From the NCBI RefSeq assembly GCF_020404765.1, contig NZ_JAIVEM010000072.1:186001-250000 (forward strand): a stretch of DNA of 64,000 nt, read 5' to 3'. Position numbers and translations under genes: made by a program. The notes beneath the pieces are model-generated. The model worked only from the letters and a program-made list of their open reading frames with translations. It ran no database searches and was not told where the DNA came from. Shown here one piece after another: positions 45,384 through 54,079 of this stretch. Positions within the stretch are counted from its first letter, which is position 1, and every line of letters starts with the position of its first letter. Origin of the DNA: Paenibacillus sp. BJ-4. Its GTDB lineage: Bacteria; Bacillota; Bacilli; Paenibacillales; Paenibacillaceae.

Positions 45384-47249
45384 ATGAAAACCATTTTACG
45401 TGTTCGCAATGTAGTAAAGGAATGGAACGGAATCTCTTTGTTTGAGAATGTGTCAATGGATGTGACGGAGGGAGAACGGCTCGCGTTGTTTGGCAGAAAT
45501 GGAGCGGGAAAAACGACGCTATTACGAATATTACTGGGAGATGAAGCGCCAACTTCTGGTCAAGTAGAGCATGATTTACCGCTGGAAGAGCGTGGCTGGC
45601 TGAAACAGCAGGATACGGTGAATTTGTCCCGGACGGCACTGGAGGCTGCACAGCAGGCCAGCCCACAGCACTGGCATCTCAAGCAAGCGTTGGGACAGCT
45701 GGAAGCTGAACTAGCCGATGCTGGAAAGGACGCGGAGCATTATCTGGAGCGTTATGGCGAGCTGATGGATGAGTACGAACGCCTGCAAGGCTTTGCTTGG
45801 GAGTCTGAGGTGGAAAAGGCGCTTACCCGAATGGGTGTGCCTACGGAGACGTGGTCCATTGCCTATGGTGATCTGAGTGGTGGGCAGAAGACAAGAGTGC
45901 GATTGGCCGGGCTGATGGTCAGGCAGCCGAAGCTGTTGGTGCTGGATGAGCCGACCAACCATCTAGATGCCGAAAGCTTGCTTTGGCTGGAGCAGTGGCT
46001 ATCCACGTATCATGGAACACTGCTGTTTGTATCGCATGACAGAGCTTTTTTGGATCGGGTGGCTACAAGCATAATTGAGCTGACATCTACAGGCATTGGA
46101 CGCTATACAGGCGGCTATAAGGAGTATAAAGCGCAGAAGGAACGGGAACTGCGGGAGCAGAAAGCCAGTTATCGCAAGCAGGAGCTGGCACGGCAGGCGT
46201 TGGAGGAAACGATTCGAAATTACAGGGAATGGTTTCATCAGGCCCATCGTGCCTCCTCCAAGGTTGAGATGGCCATTACACAGAGCTTTTATAAGGCCAA
46301 GGCTAATAAAAATATCTCCCGTTACCATGCGAAGGAGAAGGAGCTGGAGCGGCTGGAGGCCAATAGGGTAGAGCAACCGCGTGAAGCTCCGTCTCTGCAC
46401 ATGAAATTAAGTGACAGCGGGTTTCAGGCTAAATATTTACTGCGTGCCGAGCAGGTTGGTTTTAGCTACGGCGACCGTGTCATCGTGAAGGATCTTAATC
46501 TGAACGTTGCACGTGGGGACCGTCTGGCTGTTCGGGGACCCAATGGAATTGGCAAGACCACGCTGCTTCGGTTATTAACAGGTCAGCTTGAGACGCAGAC
46601 TGGGACAATTACAGCCAACCCACAGCTGAAGATCGGATATTTTTCACAGGAGCTGGAGCAGCTTCCAGAGGATCAGACATTGCTGGACAGCCTGCTTTCC
46701 CTCCCGACGATGACACAGACGGAAGCGAGAACGGTGCTGGGCTGCTTTCTTTTTGCCAGAGAAGACGTGTTCAAAAGGATCGGGACGCTCAGTATGGGGG
46801 AGAAATGCAGAGTAGCTTTTTTACGCTTGTATTTTAGTGGAGCCAATCTGCTGGTGCTGGATGAGCCGACGAATTATTTTGATATTGAAACCCGTGAAAT
46901 TGTAGAAGATTCTTTGCGCAGCTATGACGGGACGCTGGTGCTTGTCTCGCATGATCGGGAGCTGGTGCGGTACACGGCAACCCGGCTGCTCGATATGAAG
47001 TCGGGAGGCGGATATGAAATCTATGAGGGAACAGCCGACGAAAAGCAAGAAGAGGAGCGAAGCCGTCAACGGGAGCCGGAGGATCAGGAGCAACGCGAGG
47101 AGCGTCTAAGATTACAGTTGCGTCTTACGGAGCTGATGGGCATGACGGGTATGATGGATGAGAATGATGAGCATCTGAGCGAAATCAGACGTATTCGTGC
47201 CAGGCTGGATTGGCTGGATTCTCCAAGTATTCATAAGAATGAAGTGTAG
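45384..47249 (+). CDS. ABC-F protein, ribosome-protection type
   Basis: 621 aa from ATG 45384, behind AAAGGATGATC. There are two ABC domains and no membrane part: Walker A GRNGAGKTTLLR and GPNGIGKTTLLR, signatures LSGGQKTRVRLA and LSMGEKCRVAFL, Walker B LLVLDEPTNHLD and LLVLDEPTNYFD. Between them lies a long basic interdomain linker (about residues 225-330, YKEYKAQKERELREQ, HRASSKVEMA), the part that reaches the ribosomal P or E site in antibiotic-protection members (Vga, Lsa, Msr, VmlR). A charged C-terminal tail follows. The upstream leader with attenuator favours an inducible antibiotic role. The drug is unknown. Confidence 0.88.
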   Translation: MKTILRVRNVVKEWNGISLFENVSMDVTEGERLALFGRNGAGKTTLLRILLGDEAPTSGQVEHDLPLEERGWLKQQDTVNLSRTALEAAQQASPQHWHLKQALGQLEAELADAGKDAEHYLERYGELMDEYERLQGFAWESEVEKALTRMGVPTETWSIAYGDLSGGQKTRVRLAGLMVRQPKLLVLDEPTNHLDAESLLWLEQWLSTYHGTLLFVSHDRAFLDRVATSIIELTSTGIGRYTGGYKEYKAQKERELREQKASYRKQELARQALEETIRNYREWFHQAHRASSKVEMAITQSFYKAKANKNISRYHAKEKELERLEANRVEQPREAPSLHMKLSDSGFQAKYLLRAEQVGFSYGDRVIVKDLNLNVARGDRLAVRGPNGIGKTTLLRLLTGQLETQTGTITANPQLKIGYFSQELEQLPEDQTLLDSLLSLPTMTQTEARTVLGCFLFAREDVFKRIGTLSMGEKCRVAFLRLYFSGANLLVLDEPTNYFDIETREIVEDSLRSYDGTLVLVSHDRELVRYTATRLLDMKSGGGYEIYEGTADEKQEEERSRQREPEDQEQREERLRLQLRLTELMGMTGMMDENDEHLSEIRRIRARLDWLDSPSIHKNEV

Positions 47250-47256
47250 GCCCTGC

Positions 47257-47285
47257 TTGCCAAAGCGCGGTAGTTTGCATATAAT
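47257..47285 (+). promoter_or_regulatory. Promoter of pheST
   Basis: TTGCCA (47257-47262), 17-bp spacer, perfect TATAAT (47280-47285), directly after the ABC-F stop. Confidence 0.83.
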
Positions 47286-47317
47286 AATGAACAATAGTTC
47301 GAAAATAAAAATGTCTT

Positions 47318-47634
47318 GATGGAGAAGAGTAGGCAGTGTCCGATTGAACAGGGAGGAAGCGCCGTAAGATTGAGAGCGTTTCTGCAAATATTGGGCTGTT
47401 GAAGTTCGCTCCGGAGCAGTTCCTTGAACCTCAAGCGTCATGTGGATGACGAATGGGCAAGTAGAGGATACCGGTTCACGACCGTTACAACGTGCAGAGC
47501 GAGATGATGATGCATAGCGTGAATAAGCACCTGTATTGCCGAAAGGCAGAATAATAGGTGAGCTGAGCTTGATTGTCTAACGAGGGTGGTACCACGGTCT
47601 TTTCGTCCCTTACCGGGAGAAAGGACCTTTTTTT
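47318..47634 (+). promoter_or_regulatory. T-box leader of pheST (phenylalanine UUC specifier)
   Basis: The T-box core AGGGTGGTACCACGG is at 47583-47597, followed by the terminator GGTCTTTTCGTCCC / GGGAGAAAGGACC with T7 (47596-47634). The specifier loop reads GAAGTTCGCTCC, giving UUC (47405-47407), the phenylalanine codon. Uncharged tRNA-Phe would prevent termination and raise pheST expression. Confidence 0.93.
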
Positions 47635-47678
47635 GTTGTCTGAAAAGCTGGAGATGAAGAAAGGGGACTGAACAGGCG

Positions 47679-48710
47679 ATGAGCGAAACCATCCAAATGA
47701 AGGAACATTTGCTGGCCTTGAAGGAAGAAGCACTGGAAGTATTGGAGAAGGTGGCAACAGCCAAGGAACTGGCTGATCTGCGGGTTAAGTATTCAGGTAA
47801 AAAGGGTGCGTTGACTGAGATTTTGCGCGGTATGGGCAAGCTGAGTGCGGAAGAGCGTCCGGTGGTTGGACAGGTAGCCAATGAAGTGCGTGAGGCGATT
47901 GAAGAAGTTGTTAACCGCAAACAGGACGAGTTCACGAAAGCAGAGACGAATGAGCGCCTGCAAGCAGAAAAAATCGACGTTACGCTGCCAGGGCGCGCAT
48001 TGCCGCAAGGTGGAATTCACCCGCTCAACAAAGTGATTGAGCAAATTGAAGACATTTTCACAGGCATGGGTTACCGAGTTGCAGAGGGGCCGCAGGCAGA
48101 GACGGATTATTACAACTTCGAAGCATTGAATCTGCCTAAAAATCATCCGGCACGTGACATGCAGGATTCGTTTTACCTGACCGAGGATCTGTTAATGCGT
48201 ACCCATACGTCACCGGTTCAGATTCGCGCGATGGAAGCCATGAAGGGTGAAACACCTATTAAGGTCATTTGTCCGGGAACGGTTTTCCGCCGTGATGATG
48301 ACGATGCAACACATTCCTTCCAATTCCACCAAATTGAAGGTCTTGTGGTTGGAAAGGACATTCGTATGAGTGATTTGAAAGGAACCTTGCTGCAATTTGC
48401 ACGCGAAATGTTTGGGGAATCGACCGAAATTCGACTGCGCCCAAGCTTCTTTCCATTCACCGAGCCGAGTGCTGAAGTTGACGTTACCTTTGTGAAGAAA
48501 AATGGCGAACGCGTATGGATCGAAATTTTGGGCTGTGGCATGATTCATCCAAAGGTGTTGGAAATGGGTGGTTTTGATCCCGAGGTGTACAGTGGTTTTG
48601 CATTCGGCATGGGCGTAGAGCGAATTGCCATTTTGAAATACGGCATTGACGATATTCGTCATTTCTATAATAGCGACCTGTCGTTCTTGAAACAGTTTGC
48701 ACGTCAATAA
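47679..48710 (+). CDS. pheS: Phenylalanyl-tRNA synthetase alpha subunit
   Basis: 343 aa. The N-terminal coiled coil (residues about 1-90) binds tRNA. The class II core has motif 2 [24 protein letters not shown] and motif 3 [22 protein letters not shown], with [12 protein letters not shown] and [12 protein letters not shown] in between. It forms the catalytic part of the alpha2-beta2 enzyme. ATG 47679 follows AAGGGGACTGAAC. Confidence 0.98.
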   Translation: MSETIQMKEHLLALKEEALEVLEKVATAKELADLRVKYSGKKGALTEILRGMGKLSAEERPVVGQVANEVREAIEEVVNRKQDEFTKAETNERLQAEKIDVTLPGRALPQGGIHPLNKVIEQIEDIFTGMGYRVAEGPQAETDYYNFEALNLPKNHPARDMQDSFYLTEDLLMRTHTSPVQIRAMEAMKGETPIKVICPGTVFRRDDDDATHSFQFHQIEGLVVGKDIRMSDLKGTLLQFAREMFGESTEIRLRPSFFPFTEPSAEVDVTFVKKNGERVWIEILGCGMIHPKVLEMGGFDPEVYSGFAFGMGVERIAILKYGIDDIRHFYNSDLSFLKQFARQ

Positions 48711-48738
48711 ACAACTATATCAAGGGAAGTGAACCCAT

Positions 48739-51186
48739 ATGAAAGTATCATTCGAGTGGCTGTCCGATTATGTATCGCTGGATCAGGTGAGCGCGGAGGA
48801 ACTGGCAGAGAAAATCACCCGTTCGGGCATTGAAATAGATGAAGTCGAAAATCGCAACCAAGGGATTACTGGCGTTGTTGTCGGCTATGTTAAAAGCAAG
48901 GAAAAGCATCCTGATGCAGATAAGCTAAATGTGTGTATTGTCGATGCGGGTCAGGGAGAAGATCTGCAAATCGTGTGTGGTGCCAAAAACGTGGACGCAG
49001 GTCAAAAGGTTCCTGTTGCCGTTGTGGGTGCAAAGCTGCCGGGAGATTTTCATATTAAGAAGGCCAAGCTGCGTGGTGTTGTGTCCATGGGCATGATCTG
49101 CTCGGCGAAGGAACTCGGCATGAATGATAAGCTGCTGCCAAAAGAATTGCAGGAAGGTATTCTGGTGCTGCCGGAGGATGCTGAAATTGGTACGCCAATT
49201 ACGAAGCTGCTGGGGCTGGATGATTACGTGCTGGATTTTGATCTGACACCGAACCGTTCGGACTGCTTGAGCATGCACGGAGCAGCCTATGAAGTAAGCG
49301 CCATTCTGGGACGTGATATTACGTTGGCTGACCCGGTGAAGGATCTGGCGGAAATCAGTGATGCAGCGGCAGACCATCTGTCCGTGAAAGTGGATACACC
49401 TGAGCTGTGTACGCACTATGCGGCCCGTTATATTACGGGTGTAAAAGTGGGGGCTTCCCCGTTGTGGATTCAAAACCGCCTGATGGCGGCGGGCATTCGT
49501 CCGATTAACAACATCGTGGATATTACGAACTATGTCATGCTGGAATACGGCCAGCCGCTGCATGCTTTTGACGCGGATAAGCTGGAAAATGGCAACATTG
49601 AAGTCCGACTCGCTCGCGCAGGCGAAACATTAACTACACTGGATGATCAGGAGCGCAAGCTGGAGCCGCATATGCTGCTGATTACAGACGGTGTGAAGCC
49701 GATTGCACTGGCAGGTGTGATGGGCGGGGCCAATTCGGAAGTGACGGACGCGACCGTCAGCATTGCGCTGGAATCCGCGAAGTTTGATGGCGGTACGATT
49801 CGCAAAACCTCCCGTCAACTTGGACTTCGTTCGGAAGCGAGCCTGCGTTTTGAAAAAGAGGTTGATCCGGGTGCCGTTGTATCTGCTGTAAACCGTGCGG
49901 CTGCCTTGATTCAACGTTACGCAGGGGGAGCTGTACTCCAGGGGATCGTAGAAGCTGCTTCTGCAAAAGCTGAAAATCGCATTATCAAGCTATCGCTGGA
50001 TAAAATAAATCGATATTTGGGAACAGAGCTGTCGCTGCTTGAGGTTAAAACGATCTTCGGCAGACTGCATTTTGGTTGCGGTGATGCAGAGCAAGGTGTG
50101 CTGGAAGTTGAAGTGCCTACACGCCGCGGGGATATTACCATTGATGTGGATCTTATCGAAGAGGTTGCACGTCTGTACGGTTACGACAACATTCCGACCA
50201 CGCCGATTGAGGGGCTGACAACTCCGGGGGCATTGACGGCATCGCAATTATTGCGTCGCTCGCTACGCAAATTGTTGGCTCATGGCGGGTGGCAAGAGAC
50301 AATCAGCTATTCGTTTGTACATCCGCAAAGTGCAGGGATGTTTAATGCCCTGACAGAAGGCAGCCAATCGGTTCGTTTGGCGATGCCTATGAGCGAGGAC
50401 CGCAGCGTTCTGCGTACGAGCATTATTCCACAGATGTTGGATACAGCGGTATACAATATGAATCGGAAGCAGGAAAATCTGGCGATTTTTGAAATAGGCA
50501 CTGTATTTTACACAGAAGAGCAAACATTAACTCGTCAGCCGCATGAAATTCAAGTGCTCAGTCTGCTGTTGACTGGAGTGCGCCGTGAAAAACAATGGAA
50601 CATTGGTGCTGAGAAGGTCGATTTCTTTGATATTAAAGGGGCTCTTGAAACGGTGTTCGACTATTTCGGGTTGAGTGCAAGCATTCGTTATGTAGCTGAT
50701 CAACCACAAAGTTATCATCCGGGACGTTCCGCCTCGATATGGCTGGATGTGAATGGAAATTCCCAGCGGATCGGCACGATTGGGCAAATCCATCCGGAAT
50801 TGCAGCAGTCTTATGGACTGAATGATACGTATGTGGCGGAAATTGCTTTACAGCAAGTCATTGAACATGCCAACAGTCATATCCAATTTAGAGAGTTGGC
50901 TCGTTTCCCGTCTGTGGAACGTGACATTGCCCTTGTGGTTGACAAAGACGTTGAGGCAGGTGAACTGCTTCGTGTTATTTACGCTGCAGGTGGAGAACTG
51001 TTGCAGGATGCACGGGTGTTTGACGTATTTACTGGCAGCAAGCTTGGTGAGGACAAGAAGAGCGTAGCAATTTCCCTGACCTACCGTCATTGGGAGCACA
51101 CGCTGACGGATGAAGAGATTAATGCGGCGCATTCTCCTGTCGTTACGTCTCTGGAACAAACTTTTGGAGCGGAATTGAGAAAGTAG
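48739..51186 (+). CDS. pheT: Phenylalanyl-tRNA synthetase beta subunit
   Basis: 815 aa, normal length. Domains in order: EMAP/tRNA-binding (VVGYVKSKEKHPDADKLNVC, about 40-150), B3/4 editing domain (about 210-390), B5 (about 400-475), catalytic-like domain, and the C-terminal anticodon-binding FDX-ACB domain (RFPSVERDIALVVD, SYTYRxxxHTLTDEEIN-like SLTYRHWEHTLTDEEIN). It pairs with PheS. It begins 28 bp after pheS behind AAGGGAAGTG. Confidence 0.98.
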   Translation: MKVSFEWLSDYVSLDQVSAEELAEKITRSGIEIDEVENRNQGITGVVVGYVKSKEKHPDADKLNVCIVDAGQGEDLQIVCGAKNVDAGQKVPVAVVGAKLPGDFHIKKAKLRGVVSMGMICSAKELGMNDKLLPKELQEGILVLPEDAEIGTPITKLLGLDDYVLDFDLTPNRSDCLSMHGAAYEVSAILGRDITLADPVKDLAEISDAAADHLSVKVDTPELCTHYAARYITGVKVGASPLWIQNRLMAAGIRPINNIVDITNYVMLEYGQPLHAFDADKLENGNIEVRLARAGETLTTLDDQERKLEPHMLLITDGVKPIALAGVMGGANSEVTDATVSIALESAKFDGGTIRKTSRQLGLRSEASLRFEKEVDPGAVVSAVNRAAALIQRYAGGAVLQGIVEAASAKAENRIIKLSLDKINRYLGTELSLLEVKTIFGRLHFGCGDAEQGVLEVEVPTRRGDITIDVDLIEEVARLYGYDNIPTTPIEGLTTPGALTASQLLRRSLRKLLAHGGWQETISYSFVHPQSAGMFNALTEGSQSVRLAMPMSEDRSVLRTSIIPQMLDTAVYNMNRKQENLAIFEIGTVFYTEEQTLTRQPHEIQVLSLLLTGVRREKQWNIGAEKVDFFDIKGALETVFDYFGLSASIRYVADQPQSYHPGRSASIWLDVNGNSQRIGTIGQIHPELQQSYGLNDTYVAEIALQQVIEHANSHIQFRELARFPSVERDIALVVDKDVEAGELLRVIYAAGGELLQDARVFDVFTGSKLGEDKKSVAISLTYRHWEHTLTDEEINAAHSPVVTSLEQTFGAELRK

Positions 51187-51198
51187 CAGGAAATGCGG

Positions 51199-51244
51199 GA
51201 AGCCGTATCGAATCTTAGTGACAGAGGTTCGATACGGCTTTTTG
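51199..51244 (+). terminator. Terminator of pheST
   Basis: GAAGCCGTATCGAA pairs with TTCGATACGGCTTT, ending in T5. Confidence 0.88.
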
Positions 51245-51393
51245 GCCTATCATCATTGAAGCTCTCTACTCTGATATTCACCCGCTGCGGGGAAGCCGGA
51301 CTATGGGGTTGAACGCTTCACGAAGGGCGGGGTACCATAGAATCGGACACAACTTAGAATCAACACACAGTAGTATTGAAGGAGGGCATAATT

Positions 51394-53418
51394 GTGACTA
51401 CACCGGATCGCACTCGCGTCACTGTAGAGATCTACGGTACTTCTTATAAACTCGTCGGCAGTAATCCCGATTATATGAAACAGGTTGCCAATTACGTGGA
51501 TGAGCGCATGCACAGTATTTCTCAAGCTCATTCACGTCTGGATATGCCCCGAATTGCCGTACTGGCTGCAGTCCATATGGCAGAAGAGGCTGTACAAATT
51601 CAGGAAATTCAGAGCCATATGAACCGATTAGCTGCGGAACGTGCAGAACTCCGGGGAGAGCTGGCACAGCTCCAGACAGCCTTGGGAGAACAGCAGCAGA
51701 AAAATACAGATATGCAGCAGTCTCTTATTCAATTGAAGGAAGAGAAGGAAGCAACCCAGAAGAAGTTGGCAGAAACCGAATCCGTATCAGCCAAGGAAAT
51801 TGCTGCATTGAAGACAAGGCTGGAACAGCAGGAGAAAAAAGCAGCCGAGCTTGAAAATGAACAAAAGCAGGCTAAACGTGAATTGGAGGGGGCCCGTCAA
51901 GAAGCTTCCCGCAAATTGAAAGAGCAGCAGGAAGCGGCAAATGCTCGTATGCGGCAAGTGGAAGAGCAAACGAAAAAGGATTTGGCTGAGGCAGCAAAAC
52001 AGGCTGAAGCCAAGCTTTTAGCTGCGGAGAAGGCTCATCAGGAGCGTCAGCGTACGGAATTGGAAAAGCTCCGTGCTGCTTTGCAGCAGGAGCATAGCCA
52101 GAAGGTAAGCGAATGGCAGACCAAGTGCTCCGGGCTGAATGAGCAGCTGGAGCAAGAACGTAAACAGGTGCAGCAAGAGTTGAGTGAAAAAAATCTCCAG
52201 TATCAGGAAGCGGAGAAACGAGCTGAAGAAGCTGCGCTGGAGCAGGAGATACGGATCGAGGAGCTTCAGGAACAATTGGACGAGTTGCAGGCAGGCAAAG
52301 CAGAGCTGGCTTCCCGCTTGGGAGAAGCGCAAGAGCAAGCAACAGTATTGAAGCAGCAGCAATCCGAGCTGGAGTCCCAGCTGGAAACACAGCGACAGGC
52401 CGCAGCAGAACGGGAACAGGCAGATGTGCTTGTGCGTGAAGAGCTGCAAAGCCGATATGATCAATTAGCGGCTGAAGCCAAGGCTATGCAGCAGCAAGCA
52501 GCTAAGCTGGAGGAAGAGCAGCGCCGGATGCAGAAGCTGCTGGAGCAGGCTCATGTATCTTCTCGCAAGCTGCAAAGTGAGCTGGCTGCGCTGGCTGAAA
52601 GCGAGAAGTCATGGAAGAAGCTTGCTGAGGAGCGTCAGCATTCTGTTGATGAACTGGAGCTTTTGATACAGGAGGCACGTCAGCAGAAGGAAGTAACGCA
52701 GGAGCAATTACAGCATGCGGAGGCTGAAGTAGAAGCTGTGAATAGCAAGTTTGCTGCACAACAGCAGCATCTGTTACAGCTGGAAGCCAAAATCAAAGAG
52801 CTTTCGTCTGAACTAATACACGTTCAGGATGAGCTGGAGCAGGCAAACGGTCGTGAGCAGGAAGGAATTCAGGCGTACAATATGCTTCAGGAGCAGCATA
52901 GCAGCATGAAGAGCCGTGTTGAGCAATTGGAGCAGAACATTAAGAAACTCCAGCGCGAAGATAGTGAACGGCAAAGTGAATTGGAACGTACTGAAGAGGA
53001 ATTATTGGAGTGGCAACTTAAATATGAGCAGTTGAAGGCCGAGGTGGAACGTTGGGAGGCTGAAGACGCTGCACGTAAGGAAGAATTTGCTGCGTGGGAA
53101 CGTGAAATAGCTGTAACGGTTGAACAAAAGGAGCAACTGCAGGAGGAGATTCGTTTGGCAGTTGCAGCTGCCGAAACGGCGAAGACTGAACAGCAAGCTG
53201 TAGAGCAGGAACGGCTTGCGTTACAGTCTGAGCTTAATGAAGTAGGGCAAAAATATGAAGTGGCGGCCCATCAGCTTCGTCTTTTACAAGTTCAACAGGA
53301 TGTAGATCGGGAAAATACAGAAAAGATTTCGACGGAATTGCATCAATTACAAGAAGAATACACCAAGCTTCAAACGGAGTACAATGAATGGATTGAGCTC
53401 ATCGAACAGGATCAGTAG
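51394..53418 (+). CDS. zapA: ZapA-domain protein with a ~580-residue coiled-coil extension
   Basis: 674 aa from GTG 51394, 8 nt after GAAGGAGGG. Residues 1-90 are a normal ZapA domain: RTRVTVEIYGTSYKLVG, PDYMKQVANYVDERM, and LDMPRIAVLAAVHMAEE. ZapA binds and bundles FtsZ filaments at the division site. The rest (about 95-674) is almost pure coiled coil of Glu, Gln, Lys, Ala and Leu (QLKEEKEATQKKLAETES, LEQERKQVQQELSEKN and so on), without Cys or Pro-rich breaks. Bacillus ZapA has about 85 aa, so this is about eight times longer. The locus (pheT upstream, mutS2 downstream) is the usual zapA position. A scaffold or spacer function for the tail is inferred. Confidence 0.85.
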   Translation: MTTPDRTRVTVEIYGTSYKLVGSNPDYMKQVANYVDERMHSISQAHSRLDMPRIAVLAAVHMAEEAVQIQEIQSHMNRLAAERAELRGELAQLQTALGEQQQKNTDMQQSLIQLKEEKEATQKKLAETESVSAKEIAALKTRLEQQEKKAAELENEQKQAKRELEGARQEASRKLKEQQEAANARMRQVEEQTKKDLAEAAKQAEAKLLAAEKAHQERQRTELEKLRAALQQEHSQKVSEWQTKCSGLNEQLEQERKQVQQELSEKNLQYQEAEKRAEEAALEQEIRIEELQEQLDELQAGKAELASRLGEAQEQATVLKQQQSELESQLETQRQAAAEREQADVLVREELQSRYDQLAAEAKAMQQQAAKLEEEQRRMQKLLEQAHVSSRKLQSELAALAESEKSWKKLAEERQHSVDELELLIQEARQQKEVTQEQLQHAEAEVEAVNSKFAAQQQHLLQLEAKIKELSSELIHVQDELEQANGREQEGIQAYNMLQEQHSSMKSRVEQLEQNIKKLQREDSERQSELERTEEELLEWQLKYEQLKAEVERWEAEDAARKEEFAAWEREIAVTVEQKEQLQEEIRLAVAAAETAKTEQQAVEQERLALQSELNEVGQKYEVAAHQLRLLQVQQDVDRENTEKISTELHQLQEEYTKLQTEYNEWIELIEQDQ

Positions 53419-53440
53419 ATACGGATTATAGATGTAATGC

Positions 53441-53475
53441 AAATCCCCGGCTGCTTCTCGCCGGGGATTATTTGT
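53441..53475. terminator. Terminator after the ZapA-like gene
   Basis: AATCCCCGG (53442-53450) pairs with CCGGGGATT (53461-53469), followed by a T-rich ATTTGTAT. Confidence 0.65.
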
Positions 53476-53567
53476 ATATTGGATTCACCGTAGTGTGTAA
53501 TGACAAAAAGCTGCCCTTTGGCAGAACAAATCTGCTTGGGACAGCTTTGCCGCAATGTAAACCGAAA

Positions 53568-53927
53568 TTAATCCTTGGCCTTGCGACCCGCTTCAAAAGG
53601 TGTCGATACCGGAATGAACAGGTCGATAATCCCGATAACCAATGCAGCGAGCAATGCGCCCAGAACGGAAACACTCACATTGGCCACAACATATTGAGCG
53701 ACCCAGATAACCAATGCGCTCACCAGAAAACCTACGATACCACGTCCGAATGGGGAAACGCGCCGTCCAAATATTGCCTCAACGATATAGCCAATCAAGG
53801 CAATGACAATCGCAAGGATCAGCGCGCTCCAAAAGCCGCCTACACTAAATCCGGGAACGATCCAGCTTACGACCATCAGAACCAGAGCAGCCACGATGAA
53901 ACGCACAATGTGCCCAAGAATGTTCAC
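53568..53927 (-). CDS. Small membrane protein (phage-holin/YvlD-like)
   Basis: 119 aa from GTG 53927, 7 nt after AAGGAGGTTATTCC. There are four hydrophobic helices (about 5-25, 32-52, 60-80 and 83-105) and a short charged tail (EAGRKAKD). WIVPGFSVGGFWSALILAIVIALI is the common phrase of the small four-TM family annotated as phage holin family IV or YvlD-like. There is no lysis gene nearby, so a phage role is unlikely. It is the only minus-strand gene between pheT and the end of the MFS gene. Confidence 0.7.
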   Translation of the reverse strand: MNILGHIVRFIVAALVLMVVSWIVPGFSVGGFWSALILAIVIALIGYIVEAIFGRRVSPFGRGIVGFLVSALVIWVAQYVVANVSVSVLGALLAALVIGIIDLFIPVSTPFEAGRKAKD

Positions 53928-54079
53928 GGAATAACCTCCTTCGTTTTTTTGAATTTACAGGGTTAGACAAAAGTTAGTGTGTAGCATAAGGGGCTTTCTT
54001 ATGTGTAAACAGAGTTGGCAAATAGCGTAAGTTTGCGGCTTTCGGTATAATATAGATATAAGTGAAAGGAGTAGTGAAG

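Noticed and set aside
53568..53927. Phage holin as a sign of a prophage
   Set aside because: No endolysin, integrase, capsid or tail gene is nearby, and the gene lies in a conserved housekeeping region.
53472..53966. A 164-codon plus-strand frame
   Set aside because: Antisense to the small holin/YvlD-like membrane protein, whose four hydrophobic helices and ribosome site are convincing. The plus-strand product is polar and low in complexity.
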